Shown here in pieces: positions 15,843 to 24,341 of a stretch of 64,000 nt of DNA (the stretch's first letter is position 1; each line of letters starts with the position of its first letter). The stretch comes from Superficieibacter sp. 1612_C1. GTDB lineage: Bacteria; Pseudomonadota; Gammaproteobacteria; Enterobacterales; Enterobacteriaceae. The stretch lies in NCBI RefSeq assembly GCF_015234305.1, contig NZ_JADGMI010000001.1, positions 1,264,030 through 1,328,029 on the forward strand, given 5' to 3'. The notes beneath the pieces were generated by a model. That model was not told the origin of the DNA and ran no database searches. It was given only the letters and a program-made list of their open reading frames with translations. A program made the translations under genes and the position numbers.

Positions 15843-17072
15843 ATGTCTTCGCCGCTAGCCAGTCAATTAACCCAACGCTTCTTCCGCTATCTTGCCATCA
15901 GCAGCCAGAGCGATCCTGCGGCGACTACCCTGCCTACCACCCCGGGGCAACACGAGATGGCGCGGGCGCTGGCGAGCGAACTGGCGCAGTTTGGACTGGA
16001 CGATATCGTCATTGATGAACATGCTACGGTGACCGCAGTGAAAAAAGGCAACGTGCCCGGTGCGCCGCGCGTTGGCTTCATTACCCATATCGATACCGTC
16101 GACGTCGGACTGTCGCCGGATATTCATCCACAGATCCTGCGTTTTACTGGTGAAGATCTCTGCCTGAACGCTGAGAAAGATATCTGGCTGCGGGTGAGTG
16201 AGCATCCGGAAATTCAGGCTTATCCGGGCGAGGAGATCATTTTCAGCGACGGCACCAGCGTGCTGGGCGCGGATAATAAAGCGGCGGTGACAGTAGTGAT
16301 GACCCTGCTGGAAAACCTGACCGCCGAACATCGGTACGGCGATATCGTGGTGGCGTTCGTACCCGATGAAGAAGTGGGTTTACGCGGCGCGAAAGCGCTG
16401 GATCTGCAACGCTTTGCGGTGGATTTTGCCTGGACCATCGACTGCTGCGAACTGGGTGAGATTGTGTATGAGAACTTTAACGCCGCGTCCGCCGAGATCC
16501 GTTTTACCGGCGTGACGGCGCATCCGATGTCGGCGAAGGGCGTGCTGGTCAACCCGCTGCTGATGGCCTGCGATTTTATTAACGAATTCGATCGCCAGCA
16601 GACGCCGGAGCATACCGCCGATCGCGAAGGTTACGTCTGGTTTAACGGTATGGAAGCGGTGCAAAGTTATGCGGTACTACAGGCGAGCATTCGCGATTTC
16701 GACCTTGCCAGCTTTGAGCGGCGCAAGCAGCAGATCGCTGAGGTGGCACACAAAATAGGTGACCGTTACCCCACTGCAAAGGTGGAATACACGATCAGCG
16801 ATATCTACAGCAATATCAGCAACGCGATTGGCGAAGACCGCCGGGCCGTGGATCTGATCTTTGAGGCCATGCAAACCCTCGGCATTCCCGCAAAACCGAC
16901 GCCGATGCGCGGCGGCACCGACGGGGCTGCGCTTTCTGCAAAGGGATTGCTGACCCCGAACTTTTTCACCGGCGCGCATAACTTCCACTCGAAGTTTGAG
17001 TTTTTGCCGCTGAAATCTTTCGAGGCTTCTTATAACGTTGCGCTGCAACTCTGTTTGCTGGCCGCCCGTTAA
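15843..17072 (+). CDS. Peptidase T-like aminotripeptidase
   Basis: A 409-residue M20B metallopeptidase. The dinuclear-zinc ligands of the PepT family are visible: THIDTVD (about residue 80), LGADNKAA (about 142), PDEEVGLRG (about 175), DCCELGE (about 198) and [13 protein letters not shown] near the C-terminus. PepT removes the N-terminal residue from tripeptides in the cytosol. It probably is a second pepT, since E. coli pepT lies in a different region (near potABCD). It diverges from the DppA-like gene, which suggests a peptide uptake-and-cleavage pair under one control region. Its last four bases overlap tehB tail-to-tail. Confidence 0.88.
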   Translation: MSSPLASQLTQRFFRYLAISSQSDPAATTLPTTPGQHEMARALASELAQFGLDDIVIDEHATVTAVKKGNVPGAPRVGFITHIDTVDVGLSPDIHPQILRFTGEDLCLNAEKDIWLRVSEHPEIQAYPGEEIIFSDGTSVLGADNKAAVTVVMTLLENLTAEHRYGDIVVAFVPDEEVGLRGAKALDLQRFAVDFAWTIDCCELGEIVYENFNAASAEIRFTGVTAHPMSAKGVLVNPLLMACDFINEFDRQQTPEHTADREGYVWFNGMEAVQSYAVLQASIRDFDLASFERRKQQIAEVAHKIGDRYPTAKVEYTISDIYSNISNAIGEDRRAVDLIFEAMQTLGIPAKPTPMRGGTDGAALSAKGLLTPNFFTGAHNFHSKFEFLPLKSFEASYNVALQLCLLAAR

Positions 17073-17665
17073 GCGCCTTTACGCGCCAGCATAGTGGCAA
17101 AACGCAGCTTGATGCGATTACCCTCGGCGTCGGTGCGGTGCAGCTCACCGACGTCTTCATTATATTTCACCAGCTCCCAGCCGGTATAATAATCGCGGAG
17201 TTCGCCGCGCTTAAAGGCAAACGGAAAACCAACGGTACAGGGATAATCGTCGGTATCCATCGCCGCCACGATCAGGTTATAGCCGCCGGGCACGGTGCAG
17301 CGCTGCATATTGGCGATCAGGCCCGGAATGGTCTCCGCTTCAAGGAACATCATGACGACGGTGGAGAGAATAAAATCGTATTCGCCGTCAAACCGCAGAG
17401 TGTTCAGATCCTGAATACCGGTGCGCAGATTTTCCAGCCCCTCCGCCGCCCGAATGGTCTCCAGATTTTTAATGCTCATCGGATTACGATCCCAGGCAGT
17501 AACGTCATAGCCGTTTGCTGCCAGCCACAGGCTGTTGCGGCCATTACCGCAACCCAGATCCAGCGTTTTGCCTGGCGACATATGGGTGGCGGCTTCAACG
17601 ACGTCTGAGTGAGTTCGGGTCAAACCATATTTTTCAGTGAAGTAATTTTCATCGCGTACGTTCAT
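17069..17665 (-). CDS. tehB: SAM-dependent methyltransferase TehB
   Basis: A 198-residue class I methyltransferase, orthologue of E. coli TehB, which methylates tellurite and other chalcogen oxyanions in the cytosol. SAM motif I is [15 protein letters not shown] (about residues 36-50), with the acidic residue of motif II in 'DVTAWDRNP'. In K-12 the membrane protein gene tehA precedes tehB; here the space upstream to ydcK is only 115 bp and tehA is absent. An NsrR-like sequence lies 21 bp before the start codon. Confidence 0.92.
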   Translation of the reverse strand: MNVRDENYFTEKYGLTRTHSDVVEAATHMSPGKTLDLGCGNGRNSLWLAANGYDVTAWDRNPMSIKNLETIRAAEGLENLRTGIQDLNTLRFDGEYDFILSTVVMMFLEAETIPGLIANMQRCTVPGGYNLIVAAMDTDDYPCTVGFPFAFKRGELRDYYTGWELVKYNEDVGELHRTDAEGNRIKLRFATMLARKGA

Positions 17666-17685
17666 GTTTTTTCCTGCACTTTTAT

Positions 17686-17708
17686 AAGATGTATTTTTGA
17701 TGAATTTT
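17686..17708 (-). promoter_or_regulatory. NsrR-like operator upstream of tehB
   Basis: AAGATGTATTT (17686-17696) matches the NsrR half-site AAGATGYATTT at all 11 positions. After a 1-bp spacer the next 11 bases match the inverted half-site at 7 of 11. It lies 21 bp upstream of the tehB start. Nitric-oxide-responsive NsrR control of tehB has been reported or predicted in enterobacteria, to my recollection. Confidence 0.5.
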
Positions 17709-17780
17709 AAGAAAATCCGTTCTTAATAGCCAGCGCTATAACCTCTGCTACCTTTATCTAAGGTGAACCGGGAGAGAAGC

Positions 17781-18761
17781 ATGCAAAAATACCGCCTGAG
17801 CGAGGAAACGCGGGTTTATAGCTGGCAGGAAGACGGGGAAACCTATCGTGTGACGCTATATCAGATTATCGCGCTGAAAGATTTTGCGGATGTGGTAACG
17901 GGCAGCGAGGGCGGCTGGATAGACAGCGAAGCAGCGCTCAGCCAGTCAGGCGACTGCTGGATCTACGACGTTAACAGCGCGGTATTCGCCGGGGCGCGAA
18001 TTGAAGGCAACGCCCGGCTGACCCAGTGCTGTGTGGTCAGTCATGGTGCAGTGGTGAAAGATAACGCCTGGCTGGACGCGGCGGAGGTGAGTCAGCGGGC
18101 GGTTATACGTGACAACGTCACTATTCAGCACTCTTCCGTGCGCGGTGAATGCCTGATTAGCGGCGAGGCACGGATTTTACACCACAGCGAAATTATTGCG
18201 GTTCGCGGGCTGACGCGGGAACGCGACCAGCTGCTGCAAATCTACGACCGCGCCACCGTCACCGCATCGCGCGTTGTCCATCAGGCGCAGATTTACGGTG
18301 ACGCCATCGTGAAATACGCCTTTATTGAGCACCGCGCCGAAGTGTTTGATTTCGCCCTGCTGGAAGGCAATGAAGAAAACAACGTCTGGGTGTGCGACTG
18401 CGCCAAAGTGTACGGCCACGCGCGGTTGATTGCCGGGACGGAAGAGGATGCGATCCCGACGCTGCGCTACAGCTCGCAGGTGGCAGAGAATGCGTTAGTC
18501 GAGGGGAACTGCGTATTGAAGCATCATGTGCTGGTTGGCGGTGAGGCCTGGCTACGGGGCGGCCCTATCCTCATCGACGATAATGTGGTGATCCAGGGGC
18601 GCGCCCGCGTGAGCGGCGACGTCATTATCGAGCATTTTATTGAGCTCACCGACGATGCGGTGATTGAGGCCGCTGAAGGCGACGTACTGCAACTGCGCGA
18701 TCATAAAGTCATCAACGGCGCGCAGCGGGTGACCCGCACGCCGCTGGCCGGTCTACTTTGA
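17781..18761 (+). CDS. ydcK: YdcK, left-handed beta-helix repeat protein
   Basis: A 326-residue orthologue of E. coli YdcK with the same length. Most of it (residues ~60-310) consists of hexapeptide-like repeats (for example [45 protein letters not shown]) forming a left-handed beta-helix as in acyltransferases, although no acyl-CoA or catalytic His motif stands out. Function is unknown. ATG at 17781 follows GGAGAG at a suitable distance; an earlier in-frame ATG (17763) lacks this. Confidence 0.88.
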   Translation: MQKYRLSEETRVYSWQEDGETYRVTLYQIIALKDFADVVTGSEGGWIDSEAALSQSGDCWIYDVNSAVFAGARIEGNARLTQCCVVSHGAVVKDNAWLDAAEVSQRAVIRDNVTIQHSSVRGECLISGEARILHHSEIIAVRGLTRERDQLLQIYDRATVTASRVVHQAQIYGDAIVKYAFIEHRAEVFDFALLEGNEENNVWVCDCAKVYGHARLIAGTEEDAIPTLRYSSQVAENALVEGNCVLKHHVLVGGEAWLRGGPILIDDNVVIQGRARVSGDVIIEHFIELTDDAVIEAAEGDVLQLRDHKVINGAQRVTRTPLAGLL

Positions 18762-18764
18762 GAT

Positions 18765-19319
18765 TCACTCAAAAATACGCGCGTAGATATTCTGATCTTC
18801 ATATGCGCCGTTGAGAAATTCTGCCTGCTTCAGACAGCCTTCCAGCGCGAAGCCGTTACGCAAGGCTAGTTGATTACTTCTGACATTACCGACGCGACAT
18901 TTAATGACGAAGCGGCGAAGCTCGCCACGGTTGACATAGTGCTGCATCAGCGCCTGAAGCGCCTGCGACACAATCCCCTTTCCCTGCGCCTCCTCGTCCA
19001 GCCAGTAGCCGATATAAGCGGTTTTATTTAGCGGTTCGATCAGATTAAACGAGAGCACGCCGACCAGCGCCTGATGATAAAAAACCAGATACATTTTGGC
19101 GTAGCCTCGCTGGTGCAGCATCACGTTGCCCTGCACATTTTTCCGCGTATCCTCCTCGTCATTGACAAACTGCGGCCAGTTCAGGCTTTGCTGTAGCCAG
19201 TCCCTGTTTTTCTGCGTTAACTGATACAACGGCGTGACGAAAACGTCATCCACCGCGCGCAGAGTAATGGCGTCGTTAACCGGGATCATGTCAATTTGCA
19301 GGTCAGTTGACGCAGTCAT
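18765..19319 (-). CDS. rimL: Ribosomal protein L7/L12 N-acetyltransferase RimL
   Basis: A 184-residue GNAT acetyltransferase, orthologue of E. coli RimL, which acetylates the N-terminal Ser of L12 to give L7. Recognisable segments are WLQQSLNWPQFV, VQGNVMLHQRGYAK, LIEPLNKTAYIGYWLD, the acetyl-CoA loop EEAQGKGIVSQALQAL and 'NQLALRNGFALEGCLKQAEF'. It ends 4 bp from the convergent ydcK stop. K-12 has ydcH between rimL and opgD; here there is only a 72-bp gap with a hairpin. Confidence 0.92.
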   Translation of the reverse strand: MTASTDLQIDMIPVNDAITLRAVDDVFVTPLYQLTQKNRDWLQQSLNWPQFVNDEEDTRKNVQGNVMLHQRGYAKMYLVFYHQALVGVLSFNLIEPLNKTAYIGYWLDEEAQGKGIVSQALQALMQHYVNRGELRRFVIKCRVGNVRSNQLALRNGFALEGCLKQAEFLNGAYEDQNIYARIFE

Positions 19320-19356
19320 CGAGAACCTCTTGATAGCATTTACGGCGATGCAAGAA

Positions 19357-19381
19357 GCCGGACAGTATGACGCCGTCCGGC
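19357..19381. terminator. REP-like hairpin between opgD and rimL
   Basis: GCCGGAC (19357-19363) pairs with GTCCGGC (19375-19381), just after the opgD stop on its strand. It resembles a single REP unit and may act as a 3'-end stabiliser or weak terminator. Confidence 0.5.
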
Positions 19382-19391
19382 AAGTACAGTT

Positions 19392-21047
19392 TTAGCGCAT
19401 GACGCGGTCGTCAACGTAGTTACGTTTATCCACCGCCGGAGGGAAATACTGATACAGCCAGGTTTCGCTGATCGCATCCCCTTGACAGCGCAGGAACAGG
19501 CGCATTTCTACCGGATCGGTGGCGTCGGACGTTGGATACCAGTCAAACAGGATACGGTAGCCGTCGAAAGGTTCGACGTAGAGAACCTCGACCTGTTTCG
19601 CCTCGCCGCTGGAGAGCGTGATCACTGGTTCAATGCCTTTCGGTGCGGCGGCTTTCAGGTCGCCGCCGACAAAATCAATAGCAAAGCGGCGCGACCATTT
19701 TTCCGGGAAATGTTCGCCCGGTGCCCATCCTTCCGGGAACGACCCCATACCAGTACGCGTCGCCATCACGCGGGCCAGTGGTGAGCGAACCGGCGGCTGA
19801 GCGCTCCAGTAGAGACGGTATTTGAAGTCCAGCGCATCACCGGCGCGGATCGCTTTCTCCGGTTGCCAGAAGCAGACAATGTTATCCAGCGTTTCGCCGG
19901 TGGTCGGGATCTCCATCAGGCTGACGGCCCCTTTCCCCCATTTGCTGCGCGGTTCAACCCACAGGCTTGGACGTTTGTTGTACCAGCCCATCACATCCTG
20001 ATAGTGGGTGAAATCACGATCGAGCTGTAACAGTCCAAAGCCCTTCGGGTTGTTATCAACGAAAGCATTGAACTGCAATTTCTGTGGATTGTTGAGCGGA
20101 CGGCAGATCCACTCGCCGTTGCCGCGCCACATCGCCAGGCGGTCGGAGTCGTGGATTTGCGGATGGATAGTGTCGCACATCCGGCGCTCGTTATTGCCGC
20201 AGCTAAACATACTGGTCATTGGGGCGATACCAAGCTGCTTGATGTCTTTACGCGCATAGACGTGGTTTTCCACATCCATAATGACCTGGCTCTCTTCGCA
20301 GTGGATCACGAACTTATACGCCCCGGTCACGCTGGCGCTGTCCAGCAGCGCATAAACCGTAAATGTGGTCGCTCCCGGCTTGACGGTTTCAAACCAGAAT
20401 GACGTGAAATCAGGGAACTCTTCCGGCGTATCGGTAAAGGTGTCGACGGCCAGACCTCGCGCGGAAAGGCCGTACTGGTAAGTGCTGTCCACCGCGCGGA
20501 AATAGCTCGCGCCGAGAAAGGAGACGATGTCGCGACGCGCCAGCTCAGGAGCTTTAAAGGCGCGGAATCCGGCAAAGCCTAAATCGGTCTGGCCGACTAG
20601 CTGGCGGGTATCAACCCCCGCATCGTTGTACTGGAACAGTTCCGGGCGGAAATGGATCTCCCGCGCTCGCTGCGTCGCGGAATCCAGCGAAAACATCCGC
20701 ACCCGGCGGCGGAAGCCCATCCCGACGTGGAAAAACTGCACGTCCAGTTTGCGCCCTTCGACGTTATTCCACAGGGAGTGCGCTGCATCATATTGAATGC
20801 TGTTATAGGCCTGCGGGGTCAGCGTTGCCAGCGTATTGGGTAACGGACGCGGTGCACCGACCCAGGGCTGCTTCGCCAGATCGCTGGCGGTAGACTGGAG
20901 AACGGAAAAGTCAAAAGGCCGGGTCTGGCCGTCGGCGATATCCGACTCTTCCGCGAAGGCTGCCCGCGAGAACAGCGTCGAAATCCCGGAAGTACCACAC
21001 ACGGCGGCGACCGCCATTGTATTTTTAAGAAATCTTCTGCGATTCAT
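19392..21047 (-). CDS. opgD: Osmoregulated periplasmic glucan protein OpgD
   Basis: A 551-residue periplasmic protein, orthologue of E. coli OpgD (MdoD, YdcG), which controls the backbone structure of osmoregulated periplasmic glucans; OpgD/OpgG-family proteins are now regarded as beta-glucan-degrading enzymes. The N-terminus has a twin-arginine signal ([10 protein letters not shown]... with a hydrophobic stretch and cleavage near AFA|EE, about residue 33), so export is by Tat. The rest is the MdoG domain. The length equals the K-12 protein. No opgGH neighbours are present, as in K-12. Confidence 0.93.
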   Translation of the reverse strand: MNRRRFLKNTMAVAAVCGTSGISTLFSRAAFAEESDIADGQTRPFDFSVLQSTASDLAKQPWVGAPRPLPNTLATLTPQAYNSIQYDAAHSLWNNVEGRKLDVQFFHVGMGFRRRVRMFSLDSATQRAREIHFRPELFQYNDAGVDTRQLVGQTDLGFAGFRAFKAPELARRDIVSFLGASYFRAVDSTYQYGLSARGLAVDTFTDTPEEFPDFTSFWFETVKPGATTFTVYALLDSASVTGAYKFVIHCEESQVIMDVENHVYARKDIKQLGIAPMTSMFSCGNNERRMCDTIHPQIHDSDRLAMWRGNGEWICRPLNNPQKLQFNAFVDNNPKGFGLLQLDRDFTHYQDVMGWYNKRPSLWVEPRSKWGKGAVSLMEIPTTGETLDNIVCFWQPEKAIRAGDALDFKYRLYWSAQPPVRSPLARVMATRTGMGSFPEGWAPGEHFPEKWSRRFAIDFVGGDLKAAAPKGIEPVITLSSGEAKQVEVLYVEPFDGYRILFDWYPTSDATDPVEMRLFLRCQGDAISETWLYQYFPPAVDKRNYVDDRVMR

Positions 21048-21233
21048 GCCTGGAAAAACATCCTTTGGTCAGCAAATGGAGCCGCCCATGCCGATGACGG
21101 CAGCGCGTCCGAAAGCGCCCACTTTAGACAAAATCCGTTAATAAACCAATTGTTGACGGCGGAAAAACTGCGTCAGGAGGAAAAAACAAGCTGCCAATGA
21201 GACCAGGCTGAATCATCGGTAAAGTTATGTATG

Positions 21234-21264
21234 AAAAATCCCCATCTCTGTTATTAAATGGGGA
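21234..21264 (-). terminator. Intrinsic terminator of ydcJ
   Basis: On the minus strand, TCCCCAT (complement of 21258-21264) pairs with ATGGGGA (complement of 21239-21245) and is followed by five T residues (21234-21238). It lies 8 bp beyond the ydcJ stop. Confidence 0.8.
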
Positions 21265-21272
21265 GAAGTGTT

Positions 21273-22616
21273 TCACAGCAGTCCGCAACGCTTTTTACTG
21301 CGATCTTCCGCCTGCTGATAAAGCGTAAACTCATCCAGAACCGGACACCCCAGCGCCTGCTCAAAGGACTGGCGCGAAGCGTTGCCGTGACGGCGAGCCT
21401 GGGTTTCGTTGCCGAGGTTCGACTGAAAAATCCCGGCGGCGCTGACCGGCAAAAAATCCTCATAAATAATAGGCTGCGCCACGACCCAGCCGCGTTCAAT
21501 CAGCGGCTGTGGATCGTCGCCGGGATGAATGGCGTTACGATGCGCCTCCCCTGACGGCGTCAGTCGATAACGGTAATAGGCCAGTCCCTGACGGCGCAGG
21601 AAGATATCGCTATCGGGAAAGCGTTTAAAGACGTCCTGTAAATGCAGTTGATGGGTCAGATTGTCTTTACCCGTTCCCGCTTCACCAAGAAGCCGATCGT
21701 ATAGCTCGCGCCCTTTTGGCGTTAACGCCACGCCGCGCTGCTCAATTTCGCCAAAGCGCGCGGTGTGGGTTCCCTGATGGCTCCCGGCGAACAACACCGG
21801 CTCCTCCAGCGCTTTGAAACTGGTCTGGCGGAGTAAAATTGGCACCTCGCGGCGCGGTGGGCCTTCGATCAGGGTTTTAGGTTCGATACCGCAACCCGGC
21901 ATCAGCGCCTGTGCCCGATCGATATCCAGCGTGCGCGGGGTAAGATGGTTGATATGGCAGCCGGGAAAACACACTACATCGGCAATCAGGCGGTGCTCCT
22001 GATTAAGCGCATGATAGGTCTCTTCATCAACGGTGGCGTGCCGATGCCAGCGGAACGTTTCCAGCGCTTCGCGCACAAACTCCTCGCCTTCCGCCGGGGT
22101 AAAAACACCCTGCTCGTCGAATCGGTCCAGCAGCGCCCGGCAGCGCGGCGTGAAAATATCGCGTAGTGCAAGCGTCGCCGCTGCCCGCTCCCGCAGTTTC
22201 GGGTCATCAATCAGTTCAAGGCGCAGTAATGAGGTGAAAATACGAAACGGATTACGCGCCAGCGCCGCATCCTCCACCGGACGAAATGCCGTGGAATGCA
22301 CCGGAACGCCCGCCTGCGACAGGTCATAATAGCTGACGGGAAACATCCCCATAATGGCGAACATCCGCCGCAGCGTGCTGAGTTCCCTGGCCGTACCGAC
22401 GCGGATCGCGCCGTGACGCTCAACGTTTAATCGTGCCAGCTCATCCGCGTTCGCCAGTTGTTCATGTAACGCCGCATTATTTTCCAGTACCGCCAGATTC
22501 ACATCTGCCACCAGTTCCAGTAACGTGCCGTACTGAGGCACTTCCTGCTGGTACATTGCCGACATAGCCTGCGAAAATTGTTCCCGAATCTCATCAGCCG
22601 TGATGGTGTTCGCCAT
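21273..22616 (-). CDS. ydcJ: YdcJ, VOC-fold DUF1338 metalloprotein (2-oxoadipate dioxygenase family)
   Basis: A 447-residue orthologue of E. coli YdcJ, a DUF1338 protein. In Pseudomonas the family member HglS converts 2-oxoadipate to D-2-hydroxyglutarate with Fe(II), and YdcJ has the same fold. Whether the enterobacterial protein has this activity is not established. Candidate metal residues include the His in INHLTPR (about 218) and in the RHGAIRV and STAFRP regions. The gene diverges from ydcI with 323 bp between and carries its own terminator. Confidence 0.88.
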   Translation of the reverse strand: MANTITADEIREQFSQAMSAMYQQEVPQYGTLLELVADVNLAVLENNAALHEQLANADELARLNVERHGAIRVGTARELSTLRRMFAIMGMFPVSYYDLSQAGVPVHSTAFRPVEDAALARNPFRIFTSLLRLELIDDPKLRERAAATLALRDIFTPRCRALLDRFDEQGVFTPAEGEEFVREALETFRWHRHATVDEETYHALNQEHRLIADVVCFPGCHINHLTPRTLDIDRAQALMPGCGIEPKTLIEGPPRREVPILLRQTSFKALEEPVLFAGSHQGTHTARFGEIEQRGVALTPKGRELYDRLLGEAGTGKDNLTHQLHLQDVFKRFPDSDIFLRRQGLAYYRYRLTPSGEAHRNAIHPGDDPQPLIERGWVVAQPIIYEDFLPVSAAGIFQSNLGNETQARRHGNASRQSFEQALGCPVLDEFTLYQQAEDRSKKRCGLL

Positions 22617-22939
22617 GATGTCTGCCTCCAGTGAATACTCTCTGGAGTGTAGAAAAGCGCTTCTAAAGCTGGGGGAAGAATTTGCGATTTGTGATCGCTG
22701 CCGATCTTCCTTCTCCGGGTTGATTATTTACCTCTTACATGACCCAGGCTTATGAAAGATGGCCGGAGGTTTCACTTAAAATTAACCTCGCTCGTTGGCA
22801 TCCTTTGACAATCGACTGATTTTTAGACTAATTCACTGATTAACCCCAATATGAAAATGTTAATGAAATTTTGCTAGCAAGTTATCAAAATTAGATAACT
22901 TTACTTGTCACTGTTGCGCTCTGTTTTTAACATCCGGTT
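22617..22939. promoter_or_regulatory. Divergent ydcJ/ydcI promoter region
   Basis: This 323-bp spacer has no plausible gene. It is AT-rich toward ydcI and contains a perfect inverted repeat (22879-22901) described separately. Both promoters should lie here, but I cannot place their -10/-35 elements with confidence. Confidence 0.6.
22879..22901. promoter_or_regulatory. Candidate LysR-type operator at ydcI
   Basis: AAGTTATC (22879-22886) and GATAACTT (22894-22901) form a perfect 8-bp inverted repeat with a 7-bp AT-rich spacer. It contains the T-N11-A pattern typical of LysR-type sites and sits 38 bp before the ydcI start, suitable for autoregulation. Confidence 0.5.
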
Positions 22940-23863
22940 ATGGAAAAAAATGGCCTTTTTAATCAGCGCATTCGGTTGCGCCACCTGCACACGTTTGTTG
23001 CCGTCGCTCAACAAGGGACGCTGGGACGTGCGGCTGAAACGCTCAACCTCAGCCAGCCAGCACTGTCAAAAACGCTCAATGAACTTGAGCAATTGACCGG
23101 TGTGCGGCTTTTCGACCGTGGGCGACTCGGCGCACATTTAACCCTGGTCGGCGAACAGTTTCTCACTCATGCCATGAAGGTGCTGGACGCGCTGAATACC
23201 GCCGGGCAATCGCTGAACCGCAAGGAAGGCGTGAGTAATGATATTGTGCGTATCGGTGCGCTGCCGACCGCGGCGCTGGGGATCCTCCCGGCGGTGATCG
23301 GTCAATTTCATAAGCAGCAAAAAGACATCACCTTACAGGTTGCTACCATGAGCAATCCGATGCTGCTGGCGGCGCTGAAGTCGGGAGAAATTGATTTGGG
23401 CGTGGGACGGATGTCCGACCCTGAACTGATGAGCGGTCTGAACTACGAACTGCTGTTTCTTGAATCGCTGAAGCTGGTGGTCCGTCCCGGTCATCCGCTG
23501 CTCCAGGAAAATATTACCTTTAGCCGCGTGCTGGAATGGCCGGTGGTGGTCACTCCCCGAGGGACCACGCCAAGACAGAATGCGGAAGAATTATTGCTCA
23601 GCCAGGGATGCAAAATGCCCGCTGGCTGTATTGAGACCCTCTCTGCCTCGCTTTCACGCCAGTTAACGGTAGATTATAACTACGTCTGGTTTGTGCCGTC
23701 CGGTGCGGTGAAGGATGATTTACGTGTCGGTACCCTGGTGGCGCTGCCCGTGACCACGCAGGGAACCGGCGAGCCTATCGGCATTTTAACGCGGATTGAC
23801 GGGAATTTGTCGCCCGGCGCACAGACACTGCTGAGTGCGATCCGTAAAACGTTGCCGGAGTAA
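22940..23863 (+). CDS. ydcI: LysR-family regulator YdcI
   Basis: A 307-residue LysR-type regulator, same length as E. coli YdcI. The N-terminal winged HTH covers residues ~8-66 (LRHLHTFVAVAQQGTLGRAA, 'LNLSQPALSKTLNELEQL'), followed by the substrate-binding domain (about 90-300). YdcI is well conserved in enterobacteria and has been linked to acid stress and carbon metabolism. It reads away from ydcJ and towards trg; the tail-to-tail gap holds tandem REP elements and a terminator. Confidence 0.92.
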   Translation: MEKNGLFNQRIRLRHLHTFVAVAQQGTLGRAAETLNLSQPALSKTLNELEQLTGVRLFDRGRLGAHLTLVGEQFLTHAMKVLDALNTAGQSLNRKEGVSNDIVRIGALPTAALGILPAVIGQFHKQQKDITLQVATMSNPMLLAALKSGEIDLGVGRMSDPELMSGLNYELLFLESLKLVVRPGHPLLQENITFSRVLEWPVVVTPRGTTPRQNAEELLLSQGCKMPAGCIETLSASLSRQLTVDYNYVWFVPSGAVKDDLRVGTLVALPVTTQGTGEPIGILTRIDGNLSPGAQTLLSAIRKTLPE

Positions 23864-23943
23864 TATTCTTTCTGCTCCGCCGTACAACCCGTCAGTGTAG
23901 AGTCTCTACAGCCTGTGAATAACTTTTTGATATTGATGATTTT

Positions 23944-24253
23944 GTAGGCTGGGTAAGGCGAAGCCGCCACCCGGCAACGTTACCACACAGAGGCCGCTTT
24001 TGGCTGCCTGCCCGGCGGCGCTGTCGCTTGCGCGGGCCTACGGGTAAAATTCACGCCGCAGCGATCCCACCCAGCCAATAAAGCGTAGGCTGGGTAAGCG
24101 AAGCGCCACCCGGCACGTTACCACACAGAGGCCGCTGTTGGCTGCCTGCCCGGCGGCGCTGTCGCTTGCGCGGGCCTACGGGTAAAATTCACGCCGCAGT
24201 GATCCCGCGCCTCCAATGAAACGTAGGCCGGGTAAGCGAAGCGCCATCCGGCA
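23944..24253. repeat. Tandem BIME: two 140-bp REP-pair units plus a third head
   Basis: A unit starting GTAGGCTGGGTAAG at 23944 is repeated at 24085 (period 141 bp) and its head again at 24223 (138 bp later). Each full unit has a REP-like palindrome (GTAGGC...CACCCGGC), a spacer with CGTTACCACACAGAGGCCGC and an inverted partner (GCCCGGCGGCGCTGTCGC...GGGCCTAC). The two full copies differ at only a few positions. The array fills most of the 478-bp gap between convergent ydcI and trg; no gene is seen in it. Confidence 0.85.
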
Positions 24254-24296
24254 AAACGGCGGGTAAATAGCAAAACCTGTTTTGTCATCATTCTGC

Positions 24297-24320
24297 AACG
24301 CCGGCCCCCCGGCGTTTTTT
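24297..24320 (+). terminator. Rightward intrinsic terminator after ydcI
   Basis: AACGCCGG (24297-24304) pairs with CCGGCGTT (24309-24316) around four C, followed by a T run to 24320. It would stop rightward transcripts that pass the REP array, 22 bp before the trg stop on the other strand. Confidence 0.75.
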
Positions 24321-24341
24321 ACGTGACCACAACCGGCCTGG

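Noticed and set aside
19320..19391. ydcH, expected between opgD and rimL
   Set aside because: The gap is 72 bp and holds only a REP-like hairpin; there is no room for the gene or a fragment of it.
23944..24253. Possible CRISPR array because of regularly repeated sequence
   Set aside because: The repeats are about 140 bp, internally palindromic and lack unique spacers; they match REP/BIME structure.
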